Both the position numbers and the translations under genes were made by a program. This document shows, one piece after another, positions 21,457 to 33,300 of a stretch of DNA of 64,000 bases (positions are counted from its first letter, which is position 1; the number at the start of each line of letters is the position of its first letter). The stretch is from Paracyclopina nana (Eukaryota; Arthropoda; Copepoda; Cyclopoida; Cyclopettidae). The notes under the pieces are model-generated. The model did not search any database. It was not told the origin of the DNA and worked only from the letters and a program-made list of their open reading frames with translations. The stretch spans positions 9,176,001 through 9,240,000 of the forward strand of contig JAGUCH010000003.1 of the NCBI GenBank assembly GCA_019096065.1, in the 5' to 3' direction.

Positions 21457-24158
21457 ATGGCTACTCTGCAATCGCTGGCAAGCTCTTCAAGGATCCCAGG
21501 AGCCCACGACAAAGTCTACAAGGACGAGTGTTTCTTCTCCTTCGATAGTCCGGTAAGTCGCGTGAGTTAACGGCCGGTGCCATTTCATGTTGAGTCATCA
21601 TCCATTTCAGAAATCCCCTGACGGCTTGTACGTTTGCCTCTACTCTTTCTTCGGTTTCGGCAGAAAGTACGTGGAAAAGTATGCGGCTAAAACGGGACGC
21701 CAGCTGTTTCTGCACATGAAGCAGATTAAGCGGCCTCAAAGCGAGAATGACAACCAAGAGTCGGGCATCCCCGAAAAGGTCTCCAAAATGGCCATTGGTA
21801 TCGAGGGAGGCTTCAAGGCGGACATAAGAAGAGATGAGTACGACGACGTCTACCAGTTGGTCATAGTTCCTTCGTACCAGTCATTCCCCATTGGTGAGCA
21901 CTCTGCAGCTTTTTGGGGTTACTTTCCTTCATCATTCAATTTCGCCTCTAGATGGTCAGGAGGTCCCTCTAGCGGTCCAGATGAGTGCTAAGGCAGTCAT
22001 AAAGGCCGACTCCGCCATTCACAAAGCCGAGGTGGATGCTGCGGCCAACACTTGGGATGGCGAGAAAATCGAGGTCTCAAAGCACGCCGAAAACCTCCAA
22101 CAGCTTGATAATGGCGTGAAAATCCCCCCGAGCGGGTGGAAATGCGCCGAATGTGACTTGACGCAAAACCTGTGGCTCAACCTAACTGACGGCAGCATTT
22201 TGTGCGGACGCAAATTCTTCGACGGCTCAGGGGGAAATAACCACGCGGTGGAACACTTTGCCAAGTGCGGGTTTCCTTTGGCCGTAAAGCTTGGTGAGGC
22301 TGGTACAAAGTGATGGTTCGTGCGCCCAATAATCCAATCCTTCTCATAGGTACCATCACCCCAGATGGAAAGGGTGACGTTTTCAGCTATGCAGAAGACA
22401 ATATGGTGGAGGATCCACACTTGAAGAAACATCTCGCTCACTTTGGCATCAAAGTCCAAGAGCTCCAGATCACTGACAAGTCCATGGTGGAGCTGGAGAT
22501 TGAAATGAACCAAAAGTTCGACGAGTGGTCGACTTTATGTGAATCAGGCTCAAAACTGGAGCCGGTGTATGGGCCAGGCCTGACGGGCCTTCAAAATTTG
22601 GGCAACACCTGTTACATGAATAGTGTGGTGCAAGTTCTCTTCACTCTGCCACCGTTCATTCAAGACTATGTTGCTTCAGCTGATGATATCTTCGACCGAG
22701 CCAACTTTGAAAACCCAGACTCCAACTTTCAGCTACAAATGTGCAAGCTTGGCAATGCTCTTTGGTCAGGTGAGTACTCAACTAACTGCGAGGAAAGCTC
22801 GGGCATCCGACCGGCCATGTTCAAAAATCTCATTGGAAGGGGCCACCCTGAGTTTTCTGGAAAAGGCCAGCAAGATGCTCAGGAGTTTTATCTCCATCTG
22901 CTGAACATCATTAGCAAAGAAAACCACAAACTGGGCAAGACTGGCAATGCCTTCGACTGTCTCAGGGTAGAGATCGAAGACCGGTTTGAATGCGGCATCA
23001 CTGGCAAAGTCAAGTACAAGTCCAGGGTGGAAGATTTCATTCCCTTGATCATACCGCTTGAGGCAGCTGCCAACAAAGCGGAAGTGGAAGCCTATGAGAA
23101 AAAGGTGGCGGAAGCCGAAGGTAAAGGCGAGAAAGTCGAGCCCAAAGTTCGCCCTTGCATTCCTCTGGATGCATGCTTACAAGCGTTCCTGGAGGTTGAG
23201 GATGTGCCCGATTTCTACTCAACGGCGGCGAATCGGAAAACGTTTGCCAAAAAGACCATGAGGATGAAGAACTTCCCGGATTTTCTCATGATCCAACTGT
23301 TGAAGTTCAGAGTGGACGAGAGTTGGGTCCATTACAAATTGGACGTTGAGGTTGACATGCCCGATGAGCTGGACTTGTCAAAGTTCAAAGCCTCCGGTCA
23401 CCAGCCTGGGGAAGAGTTGTTGCCGGAGGAAGAAGGGGCTGCCGCCAGACCGGCTGTAAGCTAGGAGCATTTTTATCCCTCGCCGTTATGCCCTATGTTT
23501 TAAATTACAGGAAGCCTTTGTCCCCGATGAAGCCGTCCTTGCTCAATTGGTCGATATGGGATTTTCGAGGAACGGGTGCACGCGAGCGCTGCACGAGACC
23601 AAAAACTCCGGCGTGGAGGCCGCCATGAACTGGGTCATGGAGCACATGGGTGACTCCAATTTCAACGACCCCTTTGTCGATCCAAAGTAGGCCGTTTTTA
23701 TCATAGTTTTTGAGCAGATTCGATGATGCCCTACTTTCAGCGCTGCAAAGCCTAAAAAGTCCTGCGTTGTCCCTGATGAGGGGAACATTGCAATGCTTAT
23801 GGATATGGCATTTACCCGTGATCAAGCAATTAAAGCGCTGAAAATGACCGACAACAATATGGAGCGAGCTGTGGACTGGATCTTTAACCATCCCAATGAT
23901 CTGGGAGGTGCCGATGAAGAGGAGGAGAGCGGCAGCCGAGAGGACGTGGCGAATCTGACCAACGGGCCGCCCAAGTACAAGCTGGTGGCCTTCATTTCAC
24001 ACATGGGCACATCATGCCTGGTGGGCCACTATGTGTGTCACATCCTCAAGGATGGCCGGTGGGTGATTTTTAACGATGCCAAAGTGGCGCTGTCACAGAA
24101 TACCCCCAAGAAAATGGGATACTTCTACCTGTACCAGCGAGCCGACGTCGATGCCTAA
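21457..24158 (+). CDS. USP5: ubiquitin carboxyl-terminal hydrolase 5 (isopeptidase T)
   Basis: Six exons: 21457-21552, 21611-21893, 21952-22293, 22350-23455, 23511-23686, 23741-24158, giving 806 aa. The domain order is that of USP5/USP13: an N-terminal cryptic UBP finger, the UBP zinc finger (about 185-240, WKCAECDLTQNLWLNLTDG), and a USP core with catalytic Cys box NLGNTCYMNSVVQ (Cys ~328). Two UBA domains follow within the core (LVDMGFSRNGCTRALHETKN and MLMDMAFTRDQAIKALKM), then the His box SHMGTSCLVGHYVCHI (His ~764). The enzyme disassembles unanchored polyubiquitin, using the UBP finger to read the free C-terminal GG. The retained catalytic Cys and ZnF fit USP5 better than the less active USP13. 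Human USP5 is ~835-858 aa, so this is full length. Confidence 0.95.
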
Positions 24159-24167
24159 TTATTGCGT

Positions 24168-24173
24168 ATTAAA
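24168..24173 (+). terminator. possible poly(A) signal (ATTAAA) of the USP5 gene
   Basis: ATTAAA lies ten bases after the stop codon. That is close, so it is only a candidate. Confidence 0.35.
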
Positions 24174-24584
24174 TTGCGATCTACCTAGCTCTGCTCTCGT
24201 TTTATTTTTCTCATCGAAGTCGTTCAGCCAAAAAAGTCGTCAACATTCATTTGGCATCAGTTTGGGTTGTGCGCGCTACGTAGCGTGGCCGTCTATAGTA
24301 GCACCAGCAGCACAAGTCAGCTGATGCTGACACAAAGAGCTGCAAGAAATTGGGGTCAGATTGCGAGCGAGAGCAAAGGCCATTGACAAGGTGAGTGCGT
24401 GTGTCAGCAAATGCTGCCAAACGAGTTTTCCTCTGTTTACGCGGTGGTGCTAGTCGGGCTAGTAGTCGCGTCCATTAGCTCGGCAGGGTAAGTTGCGGGA
24501 ATGTGCTCAATTTCCAACTTGCCCGTTTTCAATTCTGCGGCTGGCGTCGTCGTCTAAATCTGATGATTTCTTGCAGAATTGCAA

Positions 24585-26012
24585 ATGGGCAAGTGGAATT
24601 TGGTCGTTATCTGCCGTCGGCACCTGACCAACTCGCAAGTGTCCACCGCGCTGCGCCCCTTTTACTTTCTCGTCCATCCCGACCTGTTCGGCCGATGGCC
24701 ACGCGAGCAGGCCGTCAACGAGGCCTCGCTCAAGCAGCTCAAGGCCCATCTCAGCGTCATGCTCGAGGACAAGCGGAGGCCGGCGCAATTCACGGCCACC
24801 TTCTTCGTCAAGCCGAGTAGGCACTTGAGTCAGCAGCAGCAGAGGAAAACTGGCCTCAAGAAGATCACGCTCATGCTAGCCTCGGAGGCGAAGGTGCGCA
24901 AAGTCATCTCGGCCATCTTGGCCTCGCTTCACTTGCCCACTTCCTACGTCGACTCCATCCCGGACGAGGAAGTGGACCTCGCGACGGCTCCTGTTTGGCT
25001 GCACGATCAGTACCAGGACGACCCCGAGCCCAGCATGGACCTGCTCCACTCCACGGACATTCGACGGCCGCTGCCCGTCTGGCTGAAGGACAACGTGGAG
25101 GGCGCCCAGCTCAAGATGGCCAAGAGCGAGCCGATGCGCCTGCAAACCGAACGCCTCCAGGACGAGCTTTGCCGCGAGCTCGACCTCATCGACATCCAAT
25201 GGGACTGCGGATGGGACACCGCGCACAAGCGCGGCGTCCTCACATCCTTCAACAGCCTCCTCGGCCAACACGAGGACGTCAAGGCTTTGCTGGCCAACCG
25301 CGTCGTCGTCTTCGGCCACGAGTCGGGCATGAGCATCGATGGCCAAATCATCCTCTACACGGGAGAGGTGCGGCGAAATTGGCTCAACATCATGCGCAAC
25401 ATCCCCACCTTCGAGGGTAGCCTCAAGAATATTCCCTTGGTGGAGAAGGCTCTGTCGCAGAGCCTCAGGGGCATCCAAGTCAGACGGAGGAAGAACCAGC
25501 CAATGAAGCTAGTTGACAACTACAAGAGACAGCTCATGCAATTAGTGACGAACGTCAATGACTACTTGAGCAAGAGCAAGCTGCCGGAGCAATGGCCGCA
25601 GTCGCTGCAGGACTTTGAGCTCTGCGTCGACAACGAGAGCTGCCCGCTCACGCTCTCTTCCACCGGTCAGTTCATCGTGCCAGCTTCCTGCCCTGGCTTC
25701 CTCCTTGTCCCCTTCATCACTGAAAGCATGGCCGAGGCTAGGGACAAGATGGCCCGAGTCGAGGCCAACAATCAGGCCGAGGTCCGCCTCATCATCAAGT
25801 GCATCAATGAACTCGGCCTCATTCAGCTCGACCGGGATGAAAGCCTCGACAGTCAGACCATGATCGACTGCTGCGAACGACTGCTAGGCGCGGCCTCAAA
25901 AATCCGCCATTTAACCCACGGAAATCACCTGGTTGTCTCTCGATACTTTTGCGTCAACTCCGACGGAGTCATGTGCATTCCATGGAACTGGAAATTGTTC
26001 TTCGGAGACTGA
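24585..26012 (+). CDS. TCAIM: TCAIM-like mitochondrial protein
   Basis: A single coding exon of 475 aa. Features shared with vertebrate T-cell activation inhibitor, mitochondrial (TCAIM/TOAG-1) are the N-terminal ALRPFYFLVHPDLFGRWPRE block with its DnaJ-like HPD, the LQDELCRELDLIDIQWDCGW block, FGHESGMSIDGQI, and the C-terminal MIDCCERLLGA...CIPWNWKLFFG. The family carries DUF4460 and DUF4461 domains and is mitochondrial. The N-terminus before the conserved block is basic and lacks acidic residues, as expected of an import signal. The ATG at 24585 lies 8 bases inside the exon that begins after TTTCTTGCAG at 24577. A strong donor at 24391 suggests a non-coding first exon upstream. Confidence 0.88.
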   Translation: MGKWNLVVICRRHLTNSQVSTALRPFYFLVHPDLFGRWPREQAVNEASLKQLKAHLSVMLEDKRRPAQFTATFFVKPSRHLSQQQQRKTGLKKITLMLASEAKVRKVISAILASLHLPTSYVDSIPDEEVDLATAPVWLHDQYQDDPEPSMDLLHSTDIRRPLPVWLKDNVEGAQLKMAKSEPMRLQTERLQDELCRELDLIDIQWDCGWDTAHKRGVLTSFNSLLGQHEDVKALLANRVVVFGHESGMSIDGQIILYTGEVRRNWLNIMRNIPTFEGSLKNIPLVEKALSQSLRGIQVRRRKNQPMKLVDNYKRQLMQLVTNVNDYLSKSKLPEQWPQSLQDFELCVDNESCPLTLSSTGQFIVPASCPGFLLVPFITESMAEARDKMARVEANNQAEVRLIIKCINELGLIQLDRDESLDSQTMIDCCERLLGAASKIRHLTHGNHLVVSRYFCVNSDGVMCIPWNWKLFFGD

Positions 26013-26154
26013 ATGTGGAGCAAGCAATCTTTTTAACAAGAACTAGTCGAAATTGCGCATTAATTCTCAAGCTATTTAATAATTTTCATCATATTGCCTT
26101 CTGTTCTTGCCAGATAACAGAGTTTTGTTTTGTTTTCAGAATTCAACAGCAATA

Positions 26155-27275
<1,121 letters not shown>

Positions 27276-27388
27276 GCGCAATTGATGCCATACTACTATT
27301 TTCTTACTACACTTTTCTAACATTGACGTGCGAGTTACGATTGCTCAGATCAAGCTATGCGAAATCCAATACTGCTTTCTGTGAAACT

Positions 27389-27394
27389 TTTATT
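27389..27394 (-). terminator. poly(A) signal of the NRAMP gene
   Basis: AATAAA on the minus strand, 113 bases after the NRAMP stop. It lies in the short gap between the convergent cathepsin L and NRAMP genes. Confidence 0.65.
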
Positions 27395-27506
27395 CGCTTG
27401 TTCAGTGATCAGGGCAGTATGCCATTCACGGCATGACTAGAGCTGTCCTGGATTTTGTCACCTTTGAAATACTTTGAGTGGATCTGAAACATTCGCGTTT
27501 CGAGAT

Positions 27507-29466
27507 TCAGTAGTGAGACTGCTTAGTGGCGTCCATCTCATCGAGGTACTCCTGAACGTTGTAGGCCTTTTGTACCCACTTGTACTTTACTAAGCTCTCG
27601 AGGCCCATGCAAATAAGCAGGTAGCCAGCCAGGTAGGCCACAAAGAGAGTGTACGTGAGGCTACCGAGCACGACTGGGATGTAAATGTAGCTTGAGGTGT
27701 TTCCGTCCAGAGCTTCTGTCAAGGAGGTGACCACAAAGAAAATGTTGATTCCAATGATGATGATGCCCAACACGGATGAAGTGAGCTTCACTTTCCATCC
27801 ATTGGCGAAATCCCCCATCACGAATCTGCAATTCTATTGTACGAACTGGCTCATGCTAGCGTGGTTGAGATTTTACCTGGATGAAGTGAACGTCAAGGCC
27901 GGTATCAGGGCAAACGGCAACTGGATGGACATGAGTGCATTCAGGATGTCGTTCATACCGGTCAAGTTTTCAATTTCTGAGAAGTAGGCAAGGGAAAAAG
28001 TGGGCGCCATGGCGATGAGCCTGGTGACGAGCACCCTCTGCCATCGTTTCCACTTCAAGTTGAGGAAGCCCTCCATGGCAAACTGGCCAGAATATGTACC
28101 GGTCATGGTCGAGGATTGGCCTGAGGCCAAGATCCCGACAGCCCAGATGTAGGTGCAAGCGATGCCGAAGGTGCAGCCCAAGAAGACACCACCTTTGAAC
28201 AAATCTGCCTTCAGTGGCTCATCTGATCTGAAATTTACGCAATTTCTTTCGCATATATAGCAGTTGTTCATCAATGGAGGCTTACGGGCCGGTGGGAGTG
28301 TTGTTGAAAAATTGGGTGTAGATTGACCCGCTTTCACTGCACTTGTCATAGGCCTCTCGGTATGTGGTCCCATAGAGGCCGTTGGCAAAAACGGAGATAA
28401 CGAACAAGCTCAGGATGAAGGACACAAAGAGAGCAATGCAGCACTCGATCATGTAGTACTTGTTTGCCTCGGAGACGGCCTTCTTGTTCGTGCGGTCGAT
28501 TCTAAAAAGAGCCCAATACTTTTCTACGCATTTGGACTGGAACTGCGCGGTGCTTACTGTCTCGTTTTCACGAGCGCAGAGTGAAGGTAAAAGTTGTGCG
28601 GCATTATGATGGCCCCCACAGCGGCCACCATTTGTAGGAGAGCATCGTTGTTGCAATCCTTGCACCAGGGTATGGCCAATCCTGGAAACCGTCATCGTCA
28701 ATGCTCAAAAAGAATTGGCGTGAGAGTACCTTTTAGAATCTCCACCTGGTCGGGAATGTCGACGAAATAGTTGTAGCCAAAGCTGAATGCCATCATTAGG
28801 ATCAAAAATGCGAAAAAGGCCTCCAGCTTTCGAAGGCCATATTTGTCCAAAAAGAGGAAAGTAAATGTGTCAGCGATGGTAATAAGAGTGCCCACCCATA
28901 GCGGAATGTACTGAAGCAAGGTTTACATTGATGCAAGGCATGTTTGAGACGAAACGGAATTGAGGATCACCTGAGATGACAGCAGGTAAATGGCAATGGC
29001 TGTGCCAATAACTTCTTGCATGTCGGAGCCGATGATGGCCACTTCAACCATGATCCAGAGCAGAATTCGTGGAAACTTGGGATACTTGTCGTAGCAAATC
29101 TCGGCCAAGTGTTTGCCAGTGACCACCCCAAGCCTGGATGCCAGCCTCTGGAGCATCATGCCCAAGACGGTGGCCCACATGAGCACCCACAAGAGCTTGT
29201 ATTCGGCTAGCGCTCCGGATTGAAGGTCGGACTCGATATTGCCTGGATCCAAGTAGGCAATGCTCACTAAATAATTTACAATACAAATGAGTATGAGATT
29301 GATTGCTCCGTATTCACTTATTACTTAGCCATCCAGGACCAGTGAAGAGCCAGAGCTTCCTCCAACTGAAGGCTCCGCCATACTCAGAATCGTCTGGTAT
29401 GACGATGCGTTCCTCCAAGTAAGTCTCATCAGCTTTTGATGGCTGTCCCTTGTCTTTGCCTTTCAT
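27507..29466 (-). CDS. SLC11A2: NRAMP-family divalent metal transporter
   Basis: Seven exons on the minus strand: 29325-29466, 28971-29266, 28730-28910, 28558-28681, 28286-28501, 27877-28227, 27507-27825, giving 542 aa in continuous phase. The metal-binding motifs are intact: DPGN near residue 54 in TM1 ([15 protein letters not shown]) and MPHN near 233 in TM6 ([19 protein letters not shown]). Other NRAMP hallmarks are [39 protein letters not shown], and [12 protein letters not shown]. It should be a proton-coupled importer of Fe2+, Mn2+ and similar ions at the plasma membrane or endo-lysosome, like fly Malvolio. No IRE-like 3' UTR hairpin was looked for in detail. Confidence 0.95.
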
Positions 29467-30375
29467 TTTGAATGTGCGTGCAAGTGGGGTGTATCATTCA
29501 CACTAGAAATCTCTCATATAGGCCAGGAACATTATATCATTAGATAATTAAGGATCAAATTTCAGCTTAATGCACTTGATACGTGAATTGTTGGCACAGC
29601 TATGCTCAGTTTGTTCGGAGCATCAGAGATGTTGCCAAGGAGATAGGCGAACTGTTTACTCACCTGCTACACGTAAGCAAAAGCTAGTTGACCACACATC
29701 AAGTTCATAATTAGGTATCTTTTTATTTATTCTATTACATGATAACTTTGTATTACATATTGTAAACTATGTACACTGATTATTGTATGAAATGGTGGCT
29801 AGATAGCTGCAGGATATGTGTCATGAATTGTGCTCGATTTTAGCTCATGATGGCTGAAAATCACCATGACTACATCCGTATTGATGAATTTACTTTTTCA
29901 TTGCACCTTGATTGAAGAATAATCATCATGTGATGATGATAATGTGTTGTTCCATTTGGGGCTCCTTTTGATGACACTTAAACTTTTTTAACATGTCTGG
30001 TGGGGATTGGTCAATGCATATAATAATTGCAGGGAACGATGACAGGTGGGGAGTGGGGGTTTAAAAAATTGAAAAAGTCTCTGATGAAGGCACTTTCGAC
30101 GCAGGCTGTTCACACCTGCCATGGTTATTAGTATGTATTGAGATTTTTTCACGATTACGGCCTGGTAGCTCGGTTTTCCTGAGGGCGGAACACTAAAGAG
30201 AAGGTAAGGCATCCAGCTCAATCTCTTTTTCATGAGGGCCCACTTAGAAAAGAAGTGGTGTGAGTGGCTGCTAATAAATAACATTTAGTGTAGAGAGAGA
30301 GATTTCTTTCATGCTGTATCATCATCTTGTCTCTGAAGTCATTAGGCACCTAATGTTGTGTGGGAATGACTGGTT
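29467..30375. other. intergenic region between NRAMP and the RBM24/38-like gene
   Basis: No coding region is seen. It should contain the NRAMP promoter (right side of 29466) and the 3' UTR of the RBM24/38-like gene. Minus-strand AATAAA candidates occur around 29721-29735. Confidence 0.5.
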
Positions 30376-33300
30376 TCATTGAATCCTTCCATCCGCACCA
30401 GCTGTCGCGGCCGTAGGTGGCTGGTTAATCGTGGGGCCAGCTGCGGCAGCGTAAGCAGCGGCCAACCCAGCTGTGCCCTGCAATCCCATGGGTGCGTAAT
30501 AGCCGCTTGGTGTCTGTAGGTATCCAGTCGGGATTCCATCTGTGAAAAATTTAAGACATTTAATGGAAATGTTTTCTGAGATGGCCAAAGGCTGTGTTCT
30601 TTAAGTCGATACAACTTTTTGAAACACAATTCTTGCATAAAGTTTCAAGCAAATGCTTTGAACACAGCCTTTGATCGATACGTTTTATTTCTCTCAAAAC
30701 AAAGCACGCTTCAAATGGTGTCAGGAAAAATGAAGCACTGTCCTGGCAACTAAGTTTTAACGTAAAAAAATATACTCCATGCATGACCAAATGAAACCTG
30801 CATATAATTATGGGCATTTTTCTTAGCAAGGTTCAGTTATGCTTTTCTTGTGGTGAATGAATTCTCAAATAACCCCAACTGTTACGGAGCAAATCATTTT
30901 TCAGTTTACCATACCTGAGAGGTAAACGTCAATTCTTTGTTACAACAACTTGCGAAAGCTCTTAGGGAAAGGTGAAAGAGGTTGCGCGAGCAAACATATA
31001 AACTGTTGCTACTTCTCCATCCATGCTATTTGAAACTCATATTTTAGCACTCAAGCAACAACAACACTGCAGCGGTGAATACACGGTACTAGGATGTCCT
31101 TAAAAATGAATGATTCTTTTGTACTTTTCACAATTTAGTATTGTGAACCTACTTATAAGTGTTTTTCAACATCGATCCCAATGACGTTGCAGGGTTGCTG
31201 AAACTTTAATTTTTCTAGCGCAAGCTCCACTAATTTACCACTTTCATCTCCCTTTGGTCGCATCATCATCAAAAGCGCTACCATGTAAGGTAATTAGATG
31301 CTGTCATGGAGAGAAAAAAAAAGCCAAAATTTGCCAAATTCAAGCAGTTGTTTTTTCAAAGGAAAACAGTCATTGTCGGTTAAAAAACGGCAAAATAGAG
31401 TAGCAGCAAGTACAAAAGAGTGGCACAATCTGAGGAGGGTAAAAACAACCAACATCGTCATTACAAAACCAGAGAGAAAAATACACCCCGAAAAATTGAG
31501 AAAGATTCCTTCAGAAAAAAAGATGACTCAAAAGTGGCCTTAGATACTCGAAGAAATCTTTCTCAACAAAAAAAGCTCTCAATGCTGTACCGGTCTTGAA
31601 AAACTCAGTCTTACTCAGTTCTGTTGATTTTGCAGCTGCTCAGCTTTCACATTTGATGCTCCATCTAGCCACAAGCTATGCACATAAATAACGGTTCTCA
31701 ATAAGTAGTATCAAAATGGTTACTTTGTCGTCAATCTTGGTTAGAAAATAGAAGACACGAGGAAAAACAAAGAATAACAATGGGCGCCAATTTGGCAGTC
31801 ATCGCGATGCGTTTATAAGGTAAAGGAGAATAAAATGGACTAGAGAGTTTCGCTTTTTTCTCCGCTTCTTATTAGCTCTGAACTTTGGCGCACCTGATCT
31901 TCCCAACACGATGTTTTATTCAAAGAATTCCGAGAGAAAACTCTGGAAAACTGTGCATTCCCAGGAGTCGGCATAAAATCAATTCCAGATAAGAAGTTGT
32001 TTCCTTTCTAAAAATCGTTGGCCCCAATTTTTTTAGACAGGCAGCAGTTGCAGAATAAAAGGCAACGCTATTTGTCGTTGCGTTAATGAAATCTGATGCC
32101 ACCATTGGCGTCATAAATCTAATGGAAGTTTCTAACAGCTTTCACTTCCTCCTCAGCGGAAGGAAAAAAAATCATGGTCTCAAGTTGGGAACATGACACC
32201 GCGAGGAGGATCAAAAGTAACTTCTCCGCCTGCGCTTGATCTAGATCGCCATTCAGTGAAAGTTTTCCTAAATCTTTCAACGGAACATGTGGAATTTCTC
32301 TCGATGAAGTGGGTGCCAAATCGATGGGAAGATGATGCTTCTAGACTCCCTAAAAAGACGAGTCATGGGAAGCTACTTACTGGCTTGTACGTCGATCGTG
32401 CTGAGGGATCCCCCCGTCCCAGCGGCGGTTGTGTAGACGCCCGCCGCCGCCAGAGCCGCGTATTGCGCGTACGCATCCCAGAGGGGGTTGCCTGACGAGC
32501 CCCCCGCGGCCATGGGGTTTTGCGTCAGCGAGATGAGGCCCGTCGCACCTTGCAGGGCATAGGGGTTTGCGGCGGCGGCAGCCGCCTGCATCGCCTGCAA
32601 GTAGGGATTGGCGGGCGTGGCTGTGGTGGGCGCAAGCCTGCAAAATGAGGGCGCCAAGTTAGAAAGCTCCCAAGTTGATGAGGAAAAGCAGCCGTAACGC
32701 AAATTTTCACACACACACATCACATTTCGAAAGAAGGAAGTTGTATATTTTTTGGCTCTGGGTGGCGCTGTTATTTATCTGTCTGCATGTGGTTAAGCGC
32801 GCGCTCAGCTTAAGTCTGAGTGGCAGCGGGCCGGTCAAACTAGCTGCTAGCTTGCTTACCTGCCAGAAATTAGGGGCAGCGACATGCTGCTTCGGGCCTT
32901 GCCCCCCGCTGTCGTGGACGATTGTGCAGCAGCTGCGGCAGCTGCGGCCGCGGCTGCGGTTGCAGCAGGATTCAAGCCGGCCGGGCCGGCCACAGCCGTG
33001 AGGCCGGCGCCGGTCAGCCCAGCGAGTGATGTAAGATCACTGAAATTCAGAATTTATTTTCTTTTGCTCCTTTTCACAGTAAAGAGTAGTCAGCTTTGAA
33101 TTTTTCGTCATTGCATTGGGAGGGGGGGAACTAAAAATGCCCAGAGCTGAAAAATGGAACGAAGACTTTCTGCGCACGGGCTTTGACATGCGTGAAAACG
33201 GAAAGAAGGCCGCGATCTCTTTCAAACATTGCGGTGTCCAACGCGTCAAACTTGATTGTTTCGCTCGAGGATCGAAAGCTGCTGCAGACGTGTTTGGTTA

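Noticed and set aside
24411-24490. Short ORF (starting MLPNEFSS) with a hydrophobic stretch upstream of the TCAIM-like gene
   Set aside because: It lies between a strong donor at 24391 and the acceptor before 24577, so it is probably intronic. Its own GT donor gives the wrong phase to join the TCAIM-like frame.
25007-25478. Minus-strand 114- and 200-codon ORFs opposite the TCAIM-like gene
   Set aside because: Antisense shadows of a codon-biased exon; the plus-strand protein has clear family motifs.
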